NCBI GenBank assembly: GCA_900768705.1
Contig: CAAGEB010000043.1
Span: forward strand, 1-44,438
DNA from: Oscillospiraceae bacterium
GTDB taxonomy: Bacteria > Bacillota > Clostridia > Oscillospirales > Ruminococcaceae
Reading direction: 5' to 3'
Length of the DNA: 44,438 nucleotides
Shown here: piece by piece, positions 1 to 8,853 of the stretch
Position numbering within the stretch: position 1 is the stretch's first letter
Layout of the letters: each line of letters begins with the position of its first letter
The notes under the pieces: generated by a model
What the model was told of the DNA's origin: nothing
The model's database searches: none
Seen by the model: only the letters and a program-made list of their open reading frames with translations
Position numbers and translations under genes: made by a program

Positions 1-114
1 CGCAACATCGTGTTACGCCTCCTCGCAAGGCATACAGCCTTGCTTCGTCGGCTTTCCTTGCAGCCGACGCACCCTGCCGATTTTCTCTGTTCAAACCGGT
101 TTTTAGAGATGCCC
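1..114 (-). repeat. Structured repeat element downstream of cheD (cut by the window edge)
   Basis: Read on the minus strand, the end of the flagellar operon runs into a chain of hairpins. CGTCGGCT pairs with AGCCGACG (8 bp), GCAAGGC with GCCTTGC (7 bp) and CGTAACA with TGTTGCG (7 bp). Positions 66-114 are an exact reverse complement of 26,725-26,773, on the far side of the operon. No U tract follows any hairpin, so a plain intrinsic terminator is not evident, although the structure could still mark or protect the 3' end of the flagellar mRNA. The other end of the element is outside the window. Confidence 0.7.
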
Positions 115-134
115 TATTATTAAATTAGCCTTTG

Positions 135-614
135 TTAAAGCTGTTTTATCCCTTTTGAAGCCGCCCTGATTTCCATAATACCGGTCTCGGGATAGAAGAA
201 CTGGGTTCTTCCGTAATTCAGTCCCACATCCTCCGCAATTATCGGAATATGTTCCTTGGAAAGAATTTCCTTTACCGCATTGATGTTCCGTTCGCCGATA
301 TTGAATTTATCGTTTGCCGCCGCAAACATAGTGGCGCCGCCTGCAATTTTTGCTTTCATTCTCGACCTGGAAGCTCCCATATCCTCCATCTGCTTTATCA
401 GCATAGGAATTGCCAGATCCGCAAATTTCATCGGAGTTGCCGCACTGTTAACTCCGTTGGTGCTGTCCGGGAGCATTACATGAGACAAGCCTCCCACTCC
501 CGTAACCGAATCCAGCAGACATACTCCCACACAGGAACCCAGTGCATAGGTCACAAGAACATCCGGTGCTTTACAGGTTTTCAGATCTCCAATACCAATC
601 GTAAAATTAGCCAT
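135..614 (-). CDS. cheD: CheD, chemoreceptor glutamine deamidase
   Basis: CheD deamidates glutamines on chemoreceptors and, in Bacillus and Thermotoga, binds CheC and stimulates its CheY-P phosphatase activity. The 159-residue product shows the family core: Cys28 in a YALGSCVG motif, His45 in GGLSHVMLPD and Thr22, the expected Cys/His/Thr active site, followed by GGATMF. I start it at the ATG whose first base overlaps the cheC stop (TGATG); an in-frame TTG lies one codon upstream. The ribosome site is weak, so translational coupling to cheC is likely. It is the last gene of the flagellar operon. No chemoreceptor or CheA lies in the window. Confidence 0.95.
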   Translation of the reverse strand: MANFTIGIGDLKTCKAPDVLVTYALGSCVGVCLLDSVTGVGGLSHVMLPDSTNGVNSAATPMKFADLAIPMLIKQMEDMGASRSRMKAKIAGGATMFAAANDKFNIGERNINAVKEILSKEHIPIIAEDVGLNYGRTQFFYPETGIMEIRAASKGIKQL

Positions 615-1231
615 CAATATACACCCAGCTTTTTCATCAAAGTATCCAGAGACTCCATTTCGGGAATCAGGATAATGTTGGATTTTATATCCACACCGTC
701 AATTACAAAGCCGTCGTCAATAAACAATACCTTATCGCCTACTTCGGAAAACTCAATTATCGGAACGCTCATAACAGCACCCATCATATCCACCGTCATA
801 GAAGGCACGGACATATCTATCGTAAGCCCTGTAAGCGTTGACAATGCCTGAAGATAGGATCCCGCCATTATGTTGCCCATTTCCTTTATAGCGGAATAAT
901 CGGTTTCGTCCAGATCGGTGACACGGACATTTTCCTTGCCAAGGAATGTACCCAGCACAACCTTTGCAAAGCTGTCCTCCAGCAGGAACATAATCATTCC
1001 CTTTATATCGCCCTCAAGACGGACAAGGATACCGGTTATTATCTTTTCCGGACCGCCCATCTCGTCAATAACCGACTGATACCCAAGCACTCTTACATCA
1101 GGCACTTTCATATCAATGGATTTTCCCAGCATCTGGGACAGTGCCGAAGCAGCACTTCCGGAGCCGATATTTCCTATTTCCCGCAGACAATCTATGGCAA
1201 CGGGAGACAGCTCCTCAAAATTTTTAAGCAT
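614..1231 (-). CDS. cheC: CheC, CheY-P phosphatase
   Basis: CheC dephosphorylates CheY-P and is the partner of CheD, encoded directly downstream. Both phosphatase signatures are present in 205 residues: Glu18 and Asn21 in REIGNIGSGSA, followed by a Pro about 23 residues later, and a second copy EMGNIMAGS in the other half. The reading frame opens at GTG 1267, overlapping the flgG stop, with a further ATG at 1258. I prefer ATG 1231 because it has AGAGGAG eight bases upstream and gives the usual CheC length and N-terminus (MLKNFEEL). The gene therefore follows flgG closely in one operon. CheC and FliY are two related CheY-P phosphatase-family proteins encoded in the same transcript. Confidence 0.94.
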   Translation of the reverse strand: MLKNFEELSPVAIDCLREIGNIGSGSAASALSQMLGKSIDMKVPDVRVLGYQSVIDEMGGPEKIITGILVRLEGDIKGMIMFLLEDSFAKVVLGTFLGKENVRVTDLDETDYSAIKEMGNIMAGSYLQALSTLTGLTIDMSVPSMTVDMMGAVMSVPIIEFSEVGDKVLFIDDGFVIDGVDIKSNIILIPEMESLDTLMKKLGVY

Positions 1232-1263
1232 TCCGTTCGCTCCTCTGTAAACACTCATAATGC

Positions 1264-1992
1264 TCACCTGAGATTATTTGCAATTCTCGAAAACTCGTCT
1301 GATGTGGTAACAACACGGGAGCTTATCTGATAAGCACGCTGAGTCTCAATAAGCTTTACCATCTGCGTTGCCAGATCCACATTGGAAACCACCAGCGCAC
1401 CCTGCAATTTATCGATATTGCGGTTTGCGGCAGCTTCGCCGCTTTTTCCGTTTTCCAGATAGCGATTTGTTCCGAGAGCCTCCAGACCGTAAGGATTTGG
1501 AAAATCAAAAACGCCCACCATATCCTTCAGTGCGCCCCAGTCCACAGTGCTTTCGCCCTCTTTTACAAAAGGTACCACAATGCGGTTTTTATCATAATCC
1601 AGCACATATTCTCCCGAAGAACTTACCAGATACCAATCGCCGTTTTCCGCCTGCGTCATCTGAAAAGCTCCGTCACGGGTATAATTCACTTCTCCGTATC
1701 TGTCCTCAACCGCAAAGAAGCCTTCGCCCACAGCGGCGAAATCCAACATTCTGTCGGTTTCGTAAAAATGCGCTTCCTCAAACATAAGGTCGGTTTTCTG
1801 GACATAAGCGCCGTGTCCTGTCTGCCAGTCCGCTTCGGTGGCACGCTGAGTGGAATACAGCGTATCCGCAAAATCGGGACGGAGCGTCTGATAGCCGTAG
1901 GTATTTATGTTTGCAATATTGTTGCCGTAAACATTCAATGCCTTTGCCTGAGCGATCATTGCGGTTTTTCCTGTATGGAACGAGATATTCAT
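1264..1992 (-). CDS. flgG: Flagellar hook-basal body rod protein, FlgG-like
   Basis: This axial rod protein of 242 residues has the N-terminal rod signature (NVYGNNIANINTYGYQ) and the C-terminal helix VKLIETQRAYQISSRVV typical of FlgG. A GGAGG site lies about eight bases before the ATG. The central domain carries a hook-basal body segment (GEGFFAV...YTRDGAF). It pairs with the FlgF-like gene just upstream, matching the flhO/flhP pair of Bacillus. Assigning F against G rests on gene order and the C-terminal motif. These proteins leave the cell through the flagellar export apparatus and build the distal rod. The 3' end is close to the cheC start codons. Confidence 0.88.
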   Translation of the reverse strand: MNISFHTGKTAMIAQAKALNVYGNNIANINTYGYQTLRPDFADTLYSTQRATEADWQTGHGAYVQKTDLMFEEAHFYETDRMLDFAAVGEGFFAVEDRYGEVNYTRDGAFQMTQAENGDWYLVSSSGEYVLDYDKNRIVVPFVKEGESTVDWGALKDMVGVFDFPNPYGLEALGTNRYLENGKSGEAAANRNIDKLQGALVVSNVDLATQMVKLIETQRAYQISSRVVTTSDEFSRIANNLR

Positions 1993-2029
1993 AATATATA
2001 CCTCCGTAAAATCACGAAAATGCTATTGA

Positions 2030-2767
2030 TTATGCCTTCTTGCAGAGTGTGGCAGACGCCTGATTCATGCTGTCGCAAAGCTTTAGAATTGCGCTGGAGG
2101 CTTCGTAAAGCCGATTGGCGTTCATCATCATTGTAAGCTCGTAGTTCAGGTCAATATTGGAACGCTCATAGGCTCCCTGAACGATTTCGTACTTGGTACC
2201 CTCGGGTATTTCCCCGGCGTCAACAGCGGTGAACATATTTGAGCCGAACTTTGTAACATCGCCGTTGGGGTCGATATAGGACAGCCGCAGCTTATCCACA
2301 AGCTGACCGTCCTGATAAATTGATCCGTCTGCGTCAACGACAAAATCCTTGTTTCCAAGGTAAATTTCACCGTTCTCGCCGAGAATTCTTCCCGAATTTG
2401 AAAGGCACAGATAGCCCTGATCGTCCAGCTCCCACTGACCGTTGCGGGTGAGCATTGTTTCGCCGTTGTAGCCTGCAATGTTGAAATACACATCGCCGTT
2501 TATAGCCACATCAAAGGGAGAATCGGTAAACTCAAAGGTTCCCTGCTGCAAATCGGTTTTGGATGTGTCAATATATGTATGAGAAAATGTACCGGAAAGC
2601 TCGCTGCGGTGTTTGACAAGAATCATCTGCTCGTCAAAGGAATTTGGTATCACCGTATCCCGCTTGTAACCGGCGGTACTCATATTTGTCAGATTGTTTC
2701 CTATGCAGTCCAGCTTGCGCTGGTTCATAATCATACCGTTGCAGGCGTAATAATAACCTCGGTTCAT
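2030..2767 (-). CDS. flgF: Flagellar hook-basal body rod protein, FlgF-like
   Basis: The 245-residue product has the rod-family N-terminus (CIGNNLTNMSTAGYK), a central NGDVYFNIAG...LTRNGQW segment and a C-terminal helix (MMMNANRLYEASSAIL) that diverges from the FlgG consensus. I therefore call it FlgF-like, or FlhP-like in Bacillus terms. An AAGGAGGAAG site lies before the ATG. It follows the sigma-factor gene by about 40 bases and precedes the FlgG-like gene. Placing the rod genes after flhA and sigD, away from flgB-flgC at the operon head, separates proximal from distal rod genes by about 23 kb of transcript. Confidence 0.85.
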   Translation of the reverse strand: MNRGYYYACNGMIMNQRKLDCIGNNLTNMSTAGYKRDTVIPNSFDEQMILVKHRSELSGTFSHTYIDTSKTDLQQGTFEFTDSPFDVAINGDVYFNIAGYNGETMLTRNGQWELDDQGYLCLSNSGRILGENGEIYLGNKDFVVDADGSIYQDGQLVDKLRLSYIDPNGDVTKFGSNMFTAVDAGEIPEGTKYEIVQGAYERSNIDLNYELTMMMNANRLYEASSAILKLCDSMNQASATLCKKA

Positions 2768-2810
2768 AAATTCTTCCTCCTTTCGGAACGCTTCCGCCTT
2801 ATCACGGAAA

Positions 2811-3572
2811 TCAAGTCTTGTCGCTCCCCTTGAAATAGGGAGAGAGCTTTGCTTTCAGCAGCAGAACAGCCTTGGAGTGGATCTGGCAAACTCTGCCCTC
2901 CGTAACTCCCAAAGCCTTTGCTATATCGGAATATTTCATATTCTTGTAATAATAGAGCGTAACCACCTGTTTTTCCCGCTCTCCCAATTCATCGATTGCA
3001 TTGGCGATAACCCCCCGCATTTCCTCACGGAGAAGCCCTGCGTCGCTGGAATCATCGGAAGCCGGAGAGGAGCTGTCGTCAATATTATCCTCATAGAGCA
3101 GTTCCTCAAAGGACATTGTGAGCATTCCCGAACACTCTGCCATCATACGCAGAAGCTTATCCTCGTCCATTGTCATATAGGCGGCAAGCTCTGCCGTGGT
3201 GGCTGCTCTTCCATATAAATTATACAACAATCCATTTGCTTTGTCAAGGGCACGGGCAAATTTTCTCACATTTCTGGGAATCCAGTCCTGACGGCGGATG
3301 TAGTCGATAACGGCTCCCCTTATTTTAATGGTGGCATAGGTTTCAAACTTGGCGCCCTTGTCCGGAGAGTAGGACTCAATTGCGTCCATCAATGCAATAA
3401 CGCCCTCGTTGACCACATCGTCCACTTCTCCGTACTTTATGTACATATTTCGCATTGACATTGCCACAGAGCGCACCAGACCCATATTATTCATTACGAT
3501 TTCGTTGCGCAGGGCTATATCCTTGTTCTGTTGGTAAAGCTGAACCTGCTGCGCATTATCCGCATTTGCCAT
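2811..3572 (-). CDS. sigD: Flagellar sigma factor, sigma-28 (FliA/SigD/WhiG) family
   Basis: This is an RNA polymerase sigma factor that should direct late flagellar and chemotaxis genes. The 253 residues show region 2 (GEVDDVVNEGVIALMDAIES, then KFETYATIKIRGAVIDYIR), the WIPRNVRK segment characteristic of the sigma-28 family, region 3, and a C-terminal region 4 helix-turn-helix (YSDIAKALGVTEGRVCQIH). The start has a strong AAGGAGG site. It is encoded directly after flhA, whereas in Bacillus flhF, flhG/ylxH and several che genes intervene. No anti-sigma flgM is visible in the window, so it must lie elsewhere if present. Confidence 0.95.
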   Translation of the reverse strand: MANADNAQQVQLYQQNKDIALRNEIVMNNMGLVRSVAMSMRNMYIKYGEVDDVVNEGVIALMDAIESYSPDKGAKFETYATIKIRGAVIDYIRRQDWIPRNVRKFARALDKANGLLYNLYGRAATTAELAAYMTMDEDKLLRMMAECSGMLTMSFEELLYEDNIDDSSSPASDDSSDAGLLREEMRGVIANAIDELGEREKQVVTLYYYKNMKYSDIAKALGVTEGRVCQIHSKAVLLLKAKLSPYFKGSDKT

Positions 3573-3603
3573 AACAGAACCTCCTTCTCAATGATAATCG
3601 CAA

Positions 3604-5694
3604 TTAATTAGTCCTTACCGGCTGGAGCGTAATATTTCCTATCGCCTGAATCTGGGCGGAAGCGTCAATTTCGCTGTAGGACAAAACCGTTATGTTGGAT
3701 ATGAACTGCTCGGTAAGCTTTTTGAAATAAATTCTTACAACAGGAGATGTAAGAATGATTACCGTGGGTATAACATCCTTGATTTTATCTATTTCGTTAT
3801 TTGTTGCCGCCACTATACTCTGGATAACATCGGGTGCCATTGCCAGATAGCTGCCCTGATCGTTCTTCTTTACTGCGCTTACGATCATATCCTCAATCTG
3901 CGTGTCAAGGGTGATTACCCTCAGGCTGTTTGCTTCCGCAAAGCGGTGAGTTATCGTGCGTTTCAGGGACTGCCGTACATACTCTGTGGCAATGTCAATA
4001 TCCTTCAGCACATTTGTATGATCTCCCAGAGTTTCCAGAATTGTTTCCAGATCCCTTATCGGAATACCCTCTTTAAGCAGATTTGCCAATACTTTCTGTA
4101 AATATCCGATAGATATTACCTTCGGTATAAGATCGTCCACCACGATTGGATTGGTTTTCTTCACATTTTCAACCATTGTATTGACATCCTGCCGCGACAG
4201 CAGCTCATGCGCATAACGCTTCATTATTTCCGACCAGTGGGTTATCATCACGGACACCGGGTCTATAAGCGTATAGCCCGCCACATCCGCCATAATCTTC
4301 TTATCCTCGGATATCCACTTTGCGGGGAGTCCGAAGGCGGGTTCAACGGTATCAATACCCTCGATCTGTGTGGTAACATCTCCGCTGTCCAGAGCAAGAT
4401 AATGGTCAACAAGAATTTCTCCCCGTGCAACCTCCTCGCCTTTTATCTTGATTATGTACTGATTCGGGTTGATTTCCGGGTTATCCGTCATACGGACGGA
4501 GGGAATTACCATTCCCATATCCATTGCAAACTGCTTTCGGAAAATAACCACACGGTCGATAAAGTTTCCGCCGCTTTTTTCATCCACCAGCCGCAAAAGG
4601 CTGTAACCGAATTCCATTTCAATGGGTTCCACATTCAGCAGCTTGAATACATTGTCAATATCACGGTAATAGTCGTTGTCGGTTTTTGGCTTTTCAAGCT
4701 CCTCCTGCTCCTTTTTGGCTCGCTGGGCAAGCTCCAGCTCCGCCATTTTCTTCTTGTTCCTGTCCAGCAGAACGGCGCAGACAATAAGTGCCGCTCCCAA
4801 CGCCAGCATAACCGGCACAGGGAATCCCGGAATGAACATCATTACCAGCACCACAATTCCCGCAATCAGCAGCACAAAGGGCTGTGCGGTGAACTGAGCC
4901 TTGATGTCGTTCATCAGGCTGTCCTCGCTGGCGGCACGGGTAACAATCATACCCGTTGCCACGGATATAAGCAGCGCAGGAATCTGTGAGCAAAGACCGT
5001 CTCCCACCGTTGCAAGAGAGTAGGTGTTGAGTATGCTGCCGAAGTCACCGCCGTCACGCACCATACCGATAATGACGCCGCCGATAAGGTTTACCAGCGT
5101 GGTGATAATGGACATAATCGCATCGCCCTTGACGAACTTGGTAGCACCGTCCATTGAACCGTAGAAGTCCGCCTCACGCTGTATGTTATTACGGCGCTTT
5201 TTCGCCTGCTCCTCATTGATAAGTCCGGAATTCAGGTCTGCGTCAATTGCCATCTGCTTACCCGGCATTGCGTCCAGTGTAAATCTGGCAGCAACCTCGG
5301 ATACACGCTCCGAACCTTTGGTAATAACGATAAAGTTTACCAATACGATGATTATGAATATCAGAAAGCCGACAATTGCGTCTCCGCCCATTACGAAGCT
5401 GCCGAACGCCTTGATTACCTCTCCCGCATATCCGCCGGAGAGAATTCCTCTCGTTGTGGAAATGTTCAGCGACAGTCGGAAAACCGTGGATATAAGCAGC
5501 ACCGTCGGAAATACGGAAAATTCCAGAGCTTCCTTTATGAACATCGTCATAACCAGAATAATCAGCGACAAGGCGATATTCACCATAATCATAAAGTCCA
5601 GCAGCCATGAAGGAAGCGGAATAATAATGGCGAGAACTATGAATATGATAAAGAGAACCATGGAATTGCTGAGTATCTTCTTTATCATTCCCAT
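3604..5694 (-). CDS. flhA: FlhA, flagellar export gate protein
   Basis: FlhA is the large membrane component of the flagellar type III export gate; its cytoplasmic ring binds chaperone-substrate complexes. The first third, to about residue 310, contains a series of hydrophobic segments with the conserved cytoplasmic loop (TKGSERVSEVAARFTLDAMP, then the KQMAIDADLNSGLI stretch). The rest is the soluble domain ending in ITLQPV. The frame opens at GTG 5703, but AAGGAAG sits directly against that codon. ATG 5694 has better spacing and gives 696 residues, normal for FlhA. It lies between flhB and the sigma factor. Confidence 0.96.
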   Translation of the reverse strand: MGMIKKILSNSMVLFIIFIVLAIIIPLPSWLLDFMIMVNIALSLIILVMTMFIKEALEFSVFPTVLLISTVFRLSLNISTTRGILSGGYAGEVIKAFGSFVMGGDAIVGFLIFIIIVLVNFIVITKGSERVSEVAARFTLDAMPGKQMAIDADLNSGLINEEQAKKRRNNIQREADFYGSMDGATKFVKGDAIMSIITTLVNLIGGVIIGMVRDGGDFGSILNTYSLATVGDGLCSQIPALLISVATGMIVTRAASEDSLMNDIKAQFTAQPFVLLIAGIVVLVMMFIPGFPVPVMLALGAALIVCAVLLDRNKKKMAELELAQRAKKEQEELEKPKTDNDYYRDIDNVFKLLNVEPIEMEFGYSLLRLVDEKSGGNFIDRVVIFRKQFAMDMGMVIPSVRMTDNPEINPNQYIIKIKGEEVARGEILVDHYLALDSGDVTTQIEGIDTVEPAFGLPAKWISEDKKIMADVAGYTLIDPVSVMITHWSEIMKRYAHELLSRQDVNTMVENVKKTNPIVVDDLIPKVISIGYLQKVLANLLKEGIPIRDLETILETLGDHTNVLKDIDIATEYVRQSLKRTITHRFAEANSLRVITLDTQIEDMIVSAVKKNDQGSYLAMAPDVIQSIVAATNNEIDKIKDVIPTVIILTSPVVRIYFKKLTEQFISNITVLSYSEIDASAQIQAIGNITLQPVRTN

Positions 5695-5728
5695 TCCCGC
5701 CACTTCCTTTCTTTTTCAGAATATATCG

Positions 5729-6793
5729 TCACGCATGAAGCGTTTTGTTCTTTTCCTTATAAACCACCGTGAGAACCTCCGCCACGGCGTCATACAGCTC
5801 GTAGGGTATCTCCCGTCCCAGATCCACCTGCTTGTACAGTGCTCTTGCAAGCGGAGGATTTTCAATGCACATTACATCGTGGTTCTGCGCCACTTCAATA
5901 ATCCGCTTTGCCAGATAATCTGCACCCTTCGCCACCACCTGAGGAGCCTTGTTCTTGTCCTGATCGTATCTTAAAGCCACTGCAAAGTGGGTAGGATTTC
6001 GGATAATTACATCCGCAGAGGGTACCTCCTGCATCATACGGCTTTGTGCCATCTGCTGCTGACGCTGCTTTATCTTGGACTTTACCTGCGGGTCGCCCTC
6101 CATCTGCTTGAACTCTTCCTTAACCTCCTGCTTGGACATTTTGAGCTTTTTCTCAAACTGCCACCACTGGAAAAGGAAATCTCCCGCCGCCACAAACACC
6201 AGCATAATGCACACCAGCATTACCATATCAAATATGGAAAGTCCCGTATATGCCAGCCCCTGCATCAGCCCTGCGTCGGAAAGCGAGAGAATTATCGGCA
6301 TACGGGAGCTTATTTCATTGTAAACCAGCACCCCCACCACGATAACTTCCACAAGACCCTTGAGTATTCCCACAATCGCCTGCATGGTGAACATTTTCTT
6401 AATGCCCTCCAATGGATTCAGACGGGAAAACTTCGGCTTCAGAGCCTTCATTGTAAACAGCCCTCGGGTCTGAGCAATGGTGGGAATTATTCCGAGAAGC
6501 ATTGCAGCTGCGCAAACCGGTCCCACTACCACCAGAATTACCGTGAGTATCCTCACGGCAAGGGGCATTACAGTATCTGTGTTCAGCTCGTAGGTGCCGC
6601 TCTGCTCATAGACTATCGCAGTATAGGACAGCAGGTTCTTCATCATAAAACCGGCAAGCAGTCTCATCGCCGCAAATATTCCCAGCACAGAAGCGGCGGT
6701 TACTATCTCCTTTGACTGGAGAACATTTCCCTCTTTTCGCTGGTCACGCCGCTTTTTCGGCGTCGCCTTTTCGGTTTTTTCCTCTCCTGCCAT
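5729..6793 (-). CDS. flhB: FlhB, export switch protein
   Basis: FlhB controls the switch of export specificity from rod/hook to filament substrates. The 354-residue protein has the N-terminal motif GEEKTEKATPKKRRDQRKEG, four hydrophobic segments, and a C-terminal cytoplasmic domain with the self-cleavage motif NPTH starting at residue 266. It is a separate gene from fliR, unlike the fliR-flhB fusions of some clostridia. A GGAGG site lies seven bases before the ATG. It partners FlhA, encoded next, and FliK, encoded upstream in the same operon, which acts as the hook-length ruler. Confidence 0.97.
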   Translation of the reverse strand: MAGEEKTEKATPKKRRDQRKEGNVLQSKEIVTAASVLGIFAAMRLLAGFMMKNLLSYTAIVYEQSGTYELNTDTVMPLAVRILTVILVVVGPVCAAAMLLGIIPTIAQTRGLFTMKALKPKFSRLNPLEGIKKMFTMQAIVGILKGLVEVIVVGVLVYNEISSRMPIILSLSDAGLMQGLAYTGLSIFDMVMLVCIMLVFVAAGDFLFQWWQFEKKLKMSKQEVKEEFKQMEGDPQVKSKIKQRQQQMAQSRMMQEVPSADVIIRNPTHFAVALRYDQDKNKAPQVVAKGADYLAKRIIEVAQNHDVMCIENPPLARALYKQVDLGREIPYELYDAVAEVLTVVYKEKNKTLHA

Positions 6794-6818
6794 TTACTGC
6801 CTCCGGCTTTCGGTAACG

Positions 6819-7595
6819 CTATGTAAACTGAGCTACAAGACCGTTAAGATTTTCAAAAAGTATCGACATTATCCTGTCCATAAACTCCCCGATAACCGGG
6901 CAGCTCGCCGCCAGCACCACAAATCCCACCAGCATTTTCAGCTGTATGTTCAGCGCAAAGACATGAATTGTGGGAACCGCCTTCATCAGCACTCCAATGC
7001 AGAATTCCGTTATCAGCGAAGCGCATATTACAGGCATCGCAAGCTTCAGTCCCAGCGTAAGCACAGTCTCAAAATACTTTACCATTATGTAGGCAATATT
7101 TATATTGAAGCTTGTATATCCCAGCGGAATTGTATCATAGGACACCGCAAAGAGCTGAATGTAGCTTTTGTGTCCTCCTACTGCAAAAAAGTACAGAATA
7201 AACCAATAGCTGTAAAAATTAGTGGTAACGCCGGAATTTCCGAAGGTGGGATCATAGCTTTTAGCCATTGACATTCCCAGCTGCATATCGGTAACTTCAC
7301 CCGCCATGGAGAAAACCTGAAGCATAAGATTTACGAAAAATCCCAATACCGCTCCCACCAGCAGCTCTTTTCCCAGATCGAAAATCAGCGGAAAAAGCCC
7401 GGCGGGCATGGTGTAGGAAAATCCTCCCGCCGTCGTCATCACCAATGCCAGCAGCATCGACGCCCCGACTTTTATCGTGTTCGGAACTCCGCGGCGTGAA
7501 AAAATCGGATTAAAGGTGAAAATTCCCGTTGTTCTGGCAAGCACCATTATAAACACAATAAAGTTGGTTTGAATAACCGTCCAGACCTCCGACAC
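6819..7595 (-). CDS. fliR: FliR, export apparatus membrane protein
   Basis: FliR is part of the FliP-FliQ-FliR export core in the membrane within the MS ring. The 258-residue product is almost entirely hydrophobic segments and shows conserved pieces such as ARTTGIFTFNPIFSRRGVP, FDLGKELLVGAVLGF and a C-terminal LNIQLKMLVGF segment. It begins at GTG with AGGTGA six bases upstream and is separated from fliQ by about ten bases. The gene order fliO-P-Q-R-flhB-flhA is the standard one. Confidence 0.95.
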   Translation of the reverse strand: MSEVWTVIQTNFIVFIMVLARTTGIFTFNPIFSRRGVPNTIKVGASMLLALVMTTAGGFSYTMPAGLFPLIFDLGKELLVGAVLGFFVNLMLQVFSMAGEVTDMQLGMSMAKSYDPTFGNSGVTTNFYSYWFILYFFAVGGHKSYIQLFAVSYDTIPLGYTSFNINIAYIMVKYFETVLTLGLKLAMPVICASLITEFCIGVLMKAVPTIHVFALNIQLKMLVGFVVLAASCPVIGEFMDRIMSILFENLNGLVAQFT

Positions 7596-7605
7596 GGCAC
7601 TTCAC

Positions 7606-7878
7606 CTACACTATCGGCACTTCTGCCATTTTCTCAAAGACAAAATTCACGAAATCAACCGCCTCGTTTATCATCCACGGTCCGAGAAAGAACAGCGTAA
7701 GACCCACCGCCACCGCTTTCGGAGCAAATGAAATTGTCTGCTCGTGAATCTGGGTTGCCGCCTGAAGTATGGCAATTACCAGTCCCACAATCATCGCAAC
7801 CAGCAGCAGAGGAAGCGCCAGCTTGAAGGTAAGCATAATCGCTTCGCGGAATATTTCCATTACCACATCCTGAGTCAT
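7606..7878 (-). CDS. fliQ: FliQ, export apparatus membrane protein
   Basis: This 90-residue protein has the usual two hydrophobic segments (roughly residues 18-38 and 52-72) joined by the conserved ILQAATQIHEQTISFAPK loop. FliQ assembles with FliP and FliR into the export pore. An AAAGGGG site precedes the ATG, and the gene lies between fliP and fliR. Length and motif match the family closely. Confidence 0.96.
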   Translation of the reverse strand: MTQDVVMEIFREAIMLTFKLALPLLLVAMIVGLVIAILQAATQIHEQTISFAPKAVAVGLTLFFLGPWMINEAVDFVNFVFEKMAEVPIV

Positions 7879-7927
7879 TACAAAAGCCCCTTTCTTTGAA
7901 ATACGGATATGTTATAATCCGCCGCCG

Positions 7928-8851
7928 CTACAAATTATAGCTGGAAACCAGAGATCCTATCATCAGATTCCAGCCGTCTGCCAGCACAAATACCAGTATC
8001 TTGAAGGGCATTGATATCATAGCCGGCGGAAGCATCATCATACCCATCGACATCAGCGTACTTCCCACCACAATGTCTATTACCAAGAATGGCAGGAATA
8101 TCATAAAGCCCATCTGGAATGCCCTTTTCAGCTCGCCTATCATAAACGAAGGCACAATAACCGTAAGGGACAGGTCGTTTTCCTTGTATTCATCGGTAAG
8201 CCCCTCCTCGGGTACCTCCGTTTTTGACAAATCTATAAAAAACTGCAGGTCATCGTTGGTGGTCTGCTTAAGCATAAACCTTTTCAGCGGAACGGACGCC
8301 TTGTCCAGAGCCTGCTCCATGGTAATTTCCTCGTTGGCATAGGGCTGGTAGGCAATTTCGTTTATCTCACTGAAAACAGGCGCCATAATGAATATAGTCA
8401 GAAACAGTGCCAGACCCGTGAGAACGATATTCGGCGGCGTATTCTGAGTCTGCATGGCAGTCCGCAGAAAGCCCAGCACGATAACAATTCTCATAAAGCA
8501 GGTCATCATTATCAGCAGCGAGGGTGCCAACGCAATCAGCGTCAGCATAACGATAACCTCCAGCGGCTGGGAAGCGTCCACTCCGATTACTTCCTGCAAT
8601 ACCGACGATCCCGGTTCTGTACCCACATCCGTTGCAGGCGTGTCCAGATAATCTCCCGGCTGATGCGTACTTCCGCTTTCCTCGGTTACGGAAGCCGTAT
8701 TTTCGGAACTTGTGCTGCTTTCCGCACTTGCCGTGTATGAAAGCGTTCCCACAAGCACAAAGCTGAACAGCACTGTCAGAAAAAGCGAAACCGCAAACTT
8801 CAGGACGAGCTTCTTGTCAATTTCAAATAATCGTTTTATCAAGCTTCTCAC
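7928..8851 (-). CDS. fliP: FliP, export apparatus membrane protein
   Basis: FliP forms most of the flagellar export pore. The product has a cleavable-looking N-terminal signal (hydrophobic stretch about residues 18-40 ending TASA). A Ser/Thr/Glu-rich linker to about residue 85 follows, then the conserved core (LTLIALAPSLLIMMTCFMRI, NIVLTGLALFLTIFIM, and a C-terminal PFKILVFVLADGWNLM). At 307 residues it is longer than Gram-negative FliP because of the acidic linker. It starts at GTG just after the fliO stop. Confidence 0.95.
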   Translation of the reverse strand: MRSLIKRLFEIDKKLVLKFAVSLFLTVLFSFVLVGTLSYTASAESSTSSENTASVTEESGSTHQPGDYLDTPATDVGTEPGSSVLQEVIGVDASQPLEVIVMLTLIALAPSLLIMMTCFMRIVIVLGFLRTAMQTQNTPPNIVLTGLALFLTIFIMAPVFSEINEIAYQPYANEEITMEQALDKASVPLKRFMLKQTTNDDLQFFIDLSKTEVPEEGLTDEYKENDLSLTVIVPSFMIGELKRAFQMGFMIFLPFLVIDIVVGSTLMSMGMMMLPPAMISMPFKILVFVLADGWNLMIGSLVSSYNL

Positions 8852-8853
8852 CC

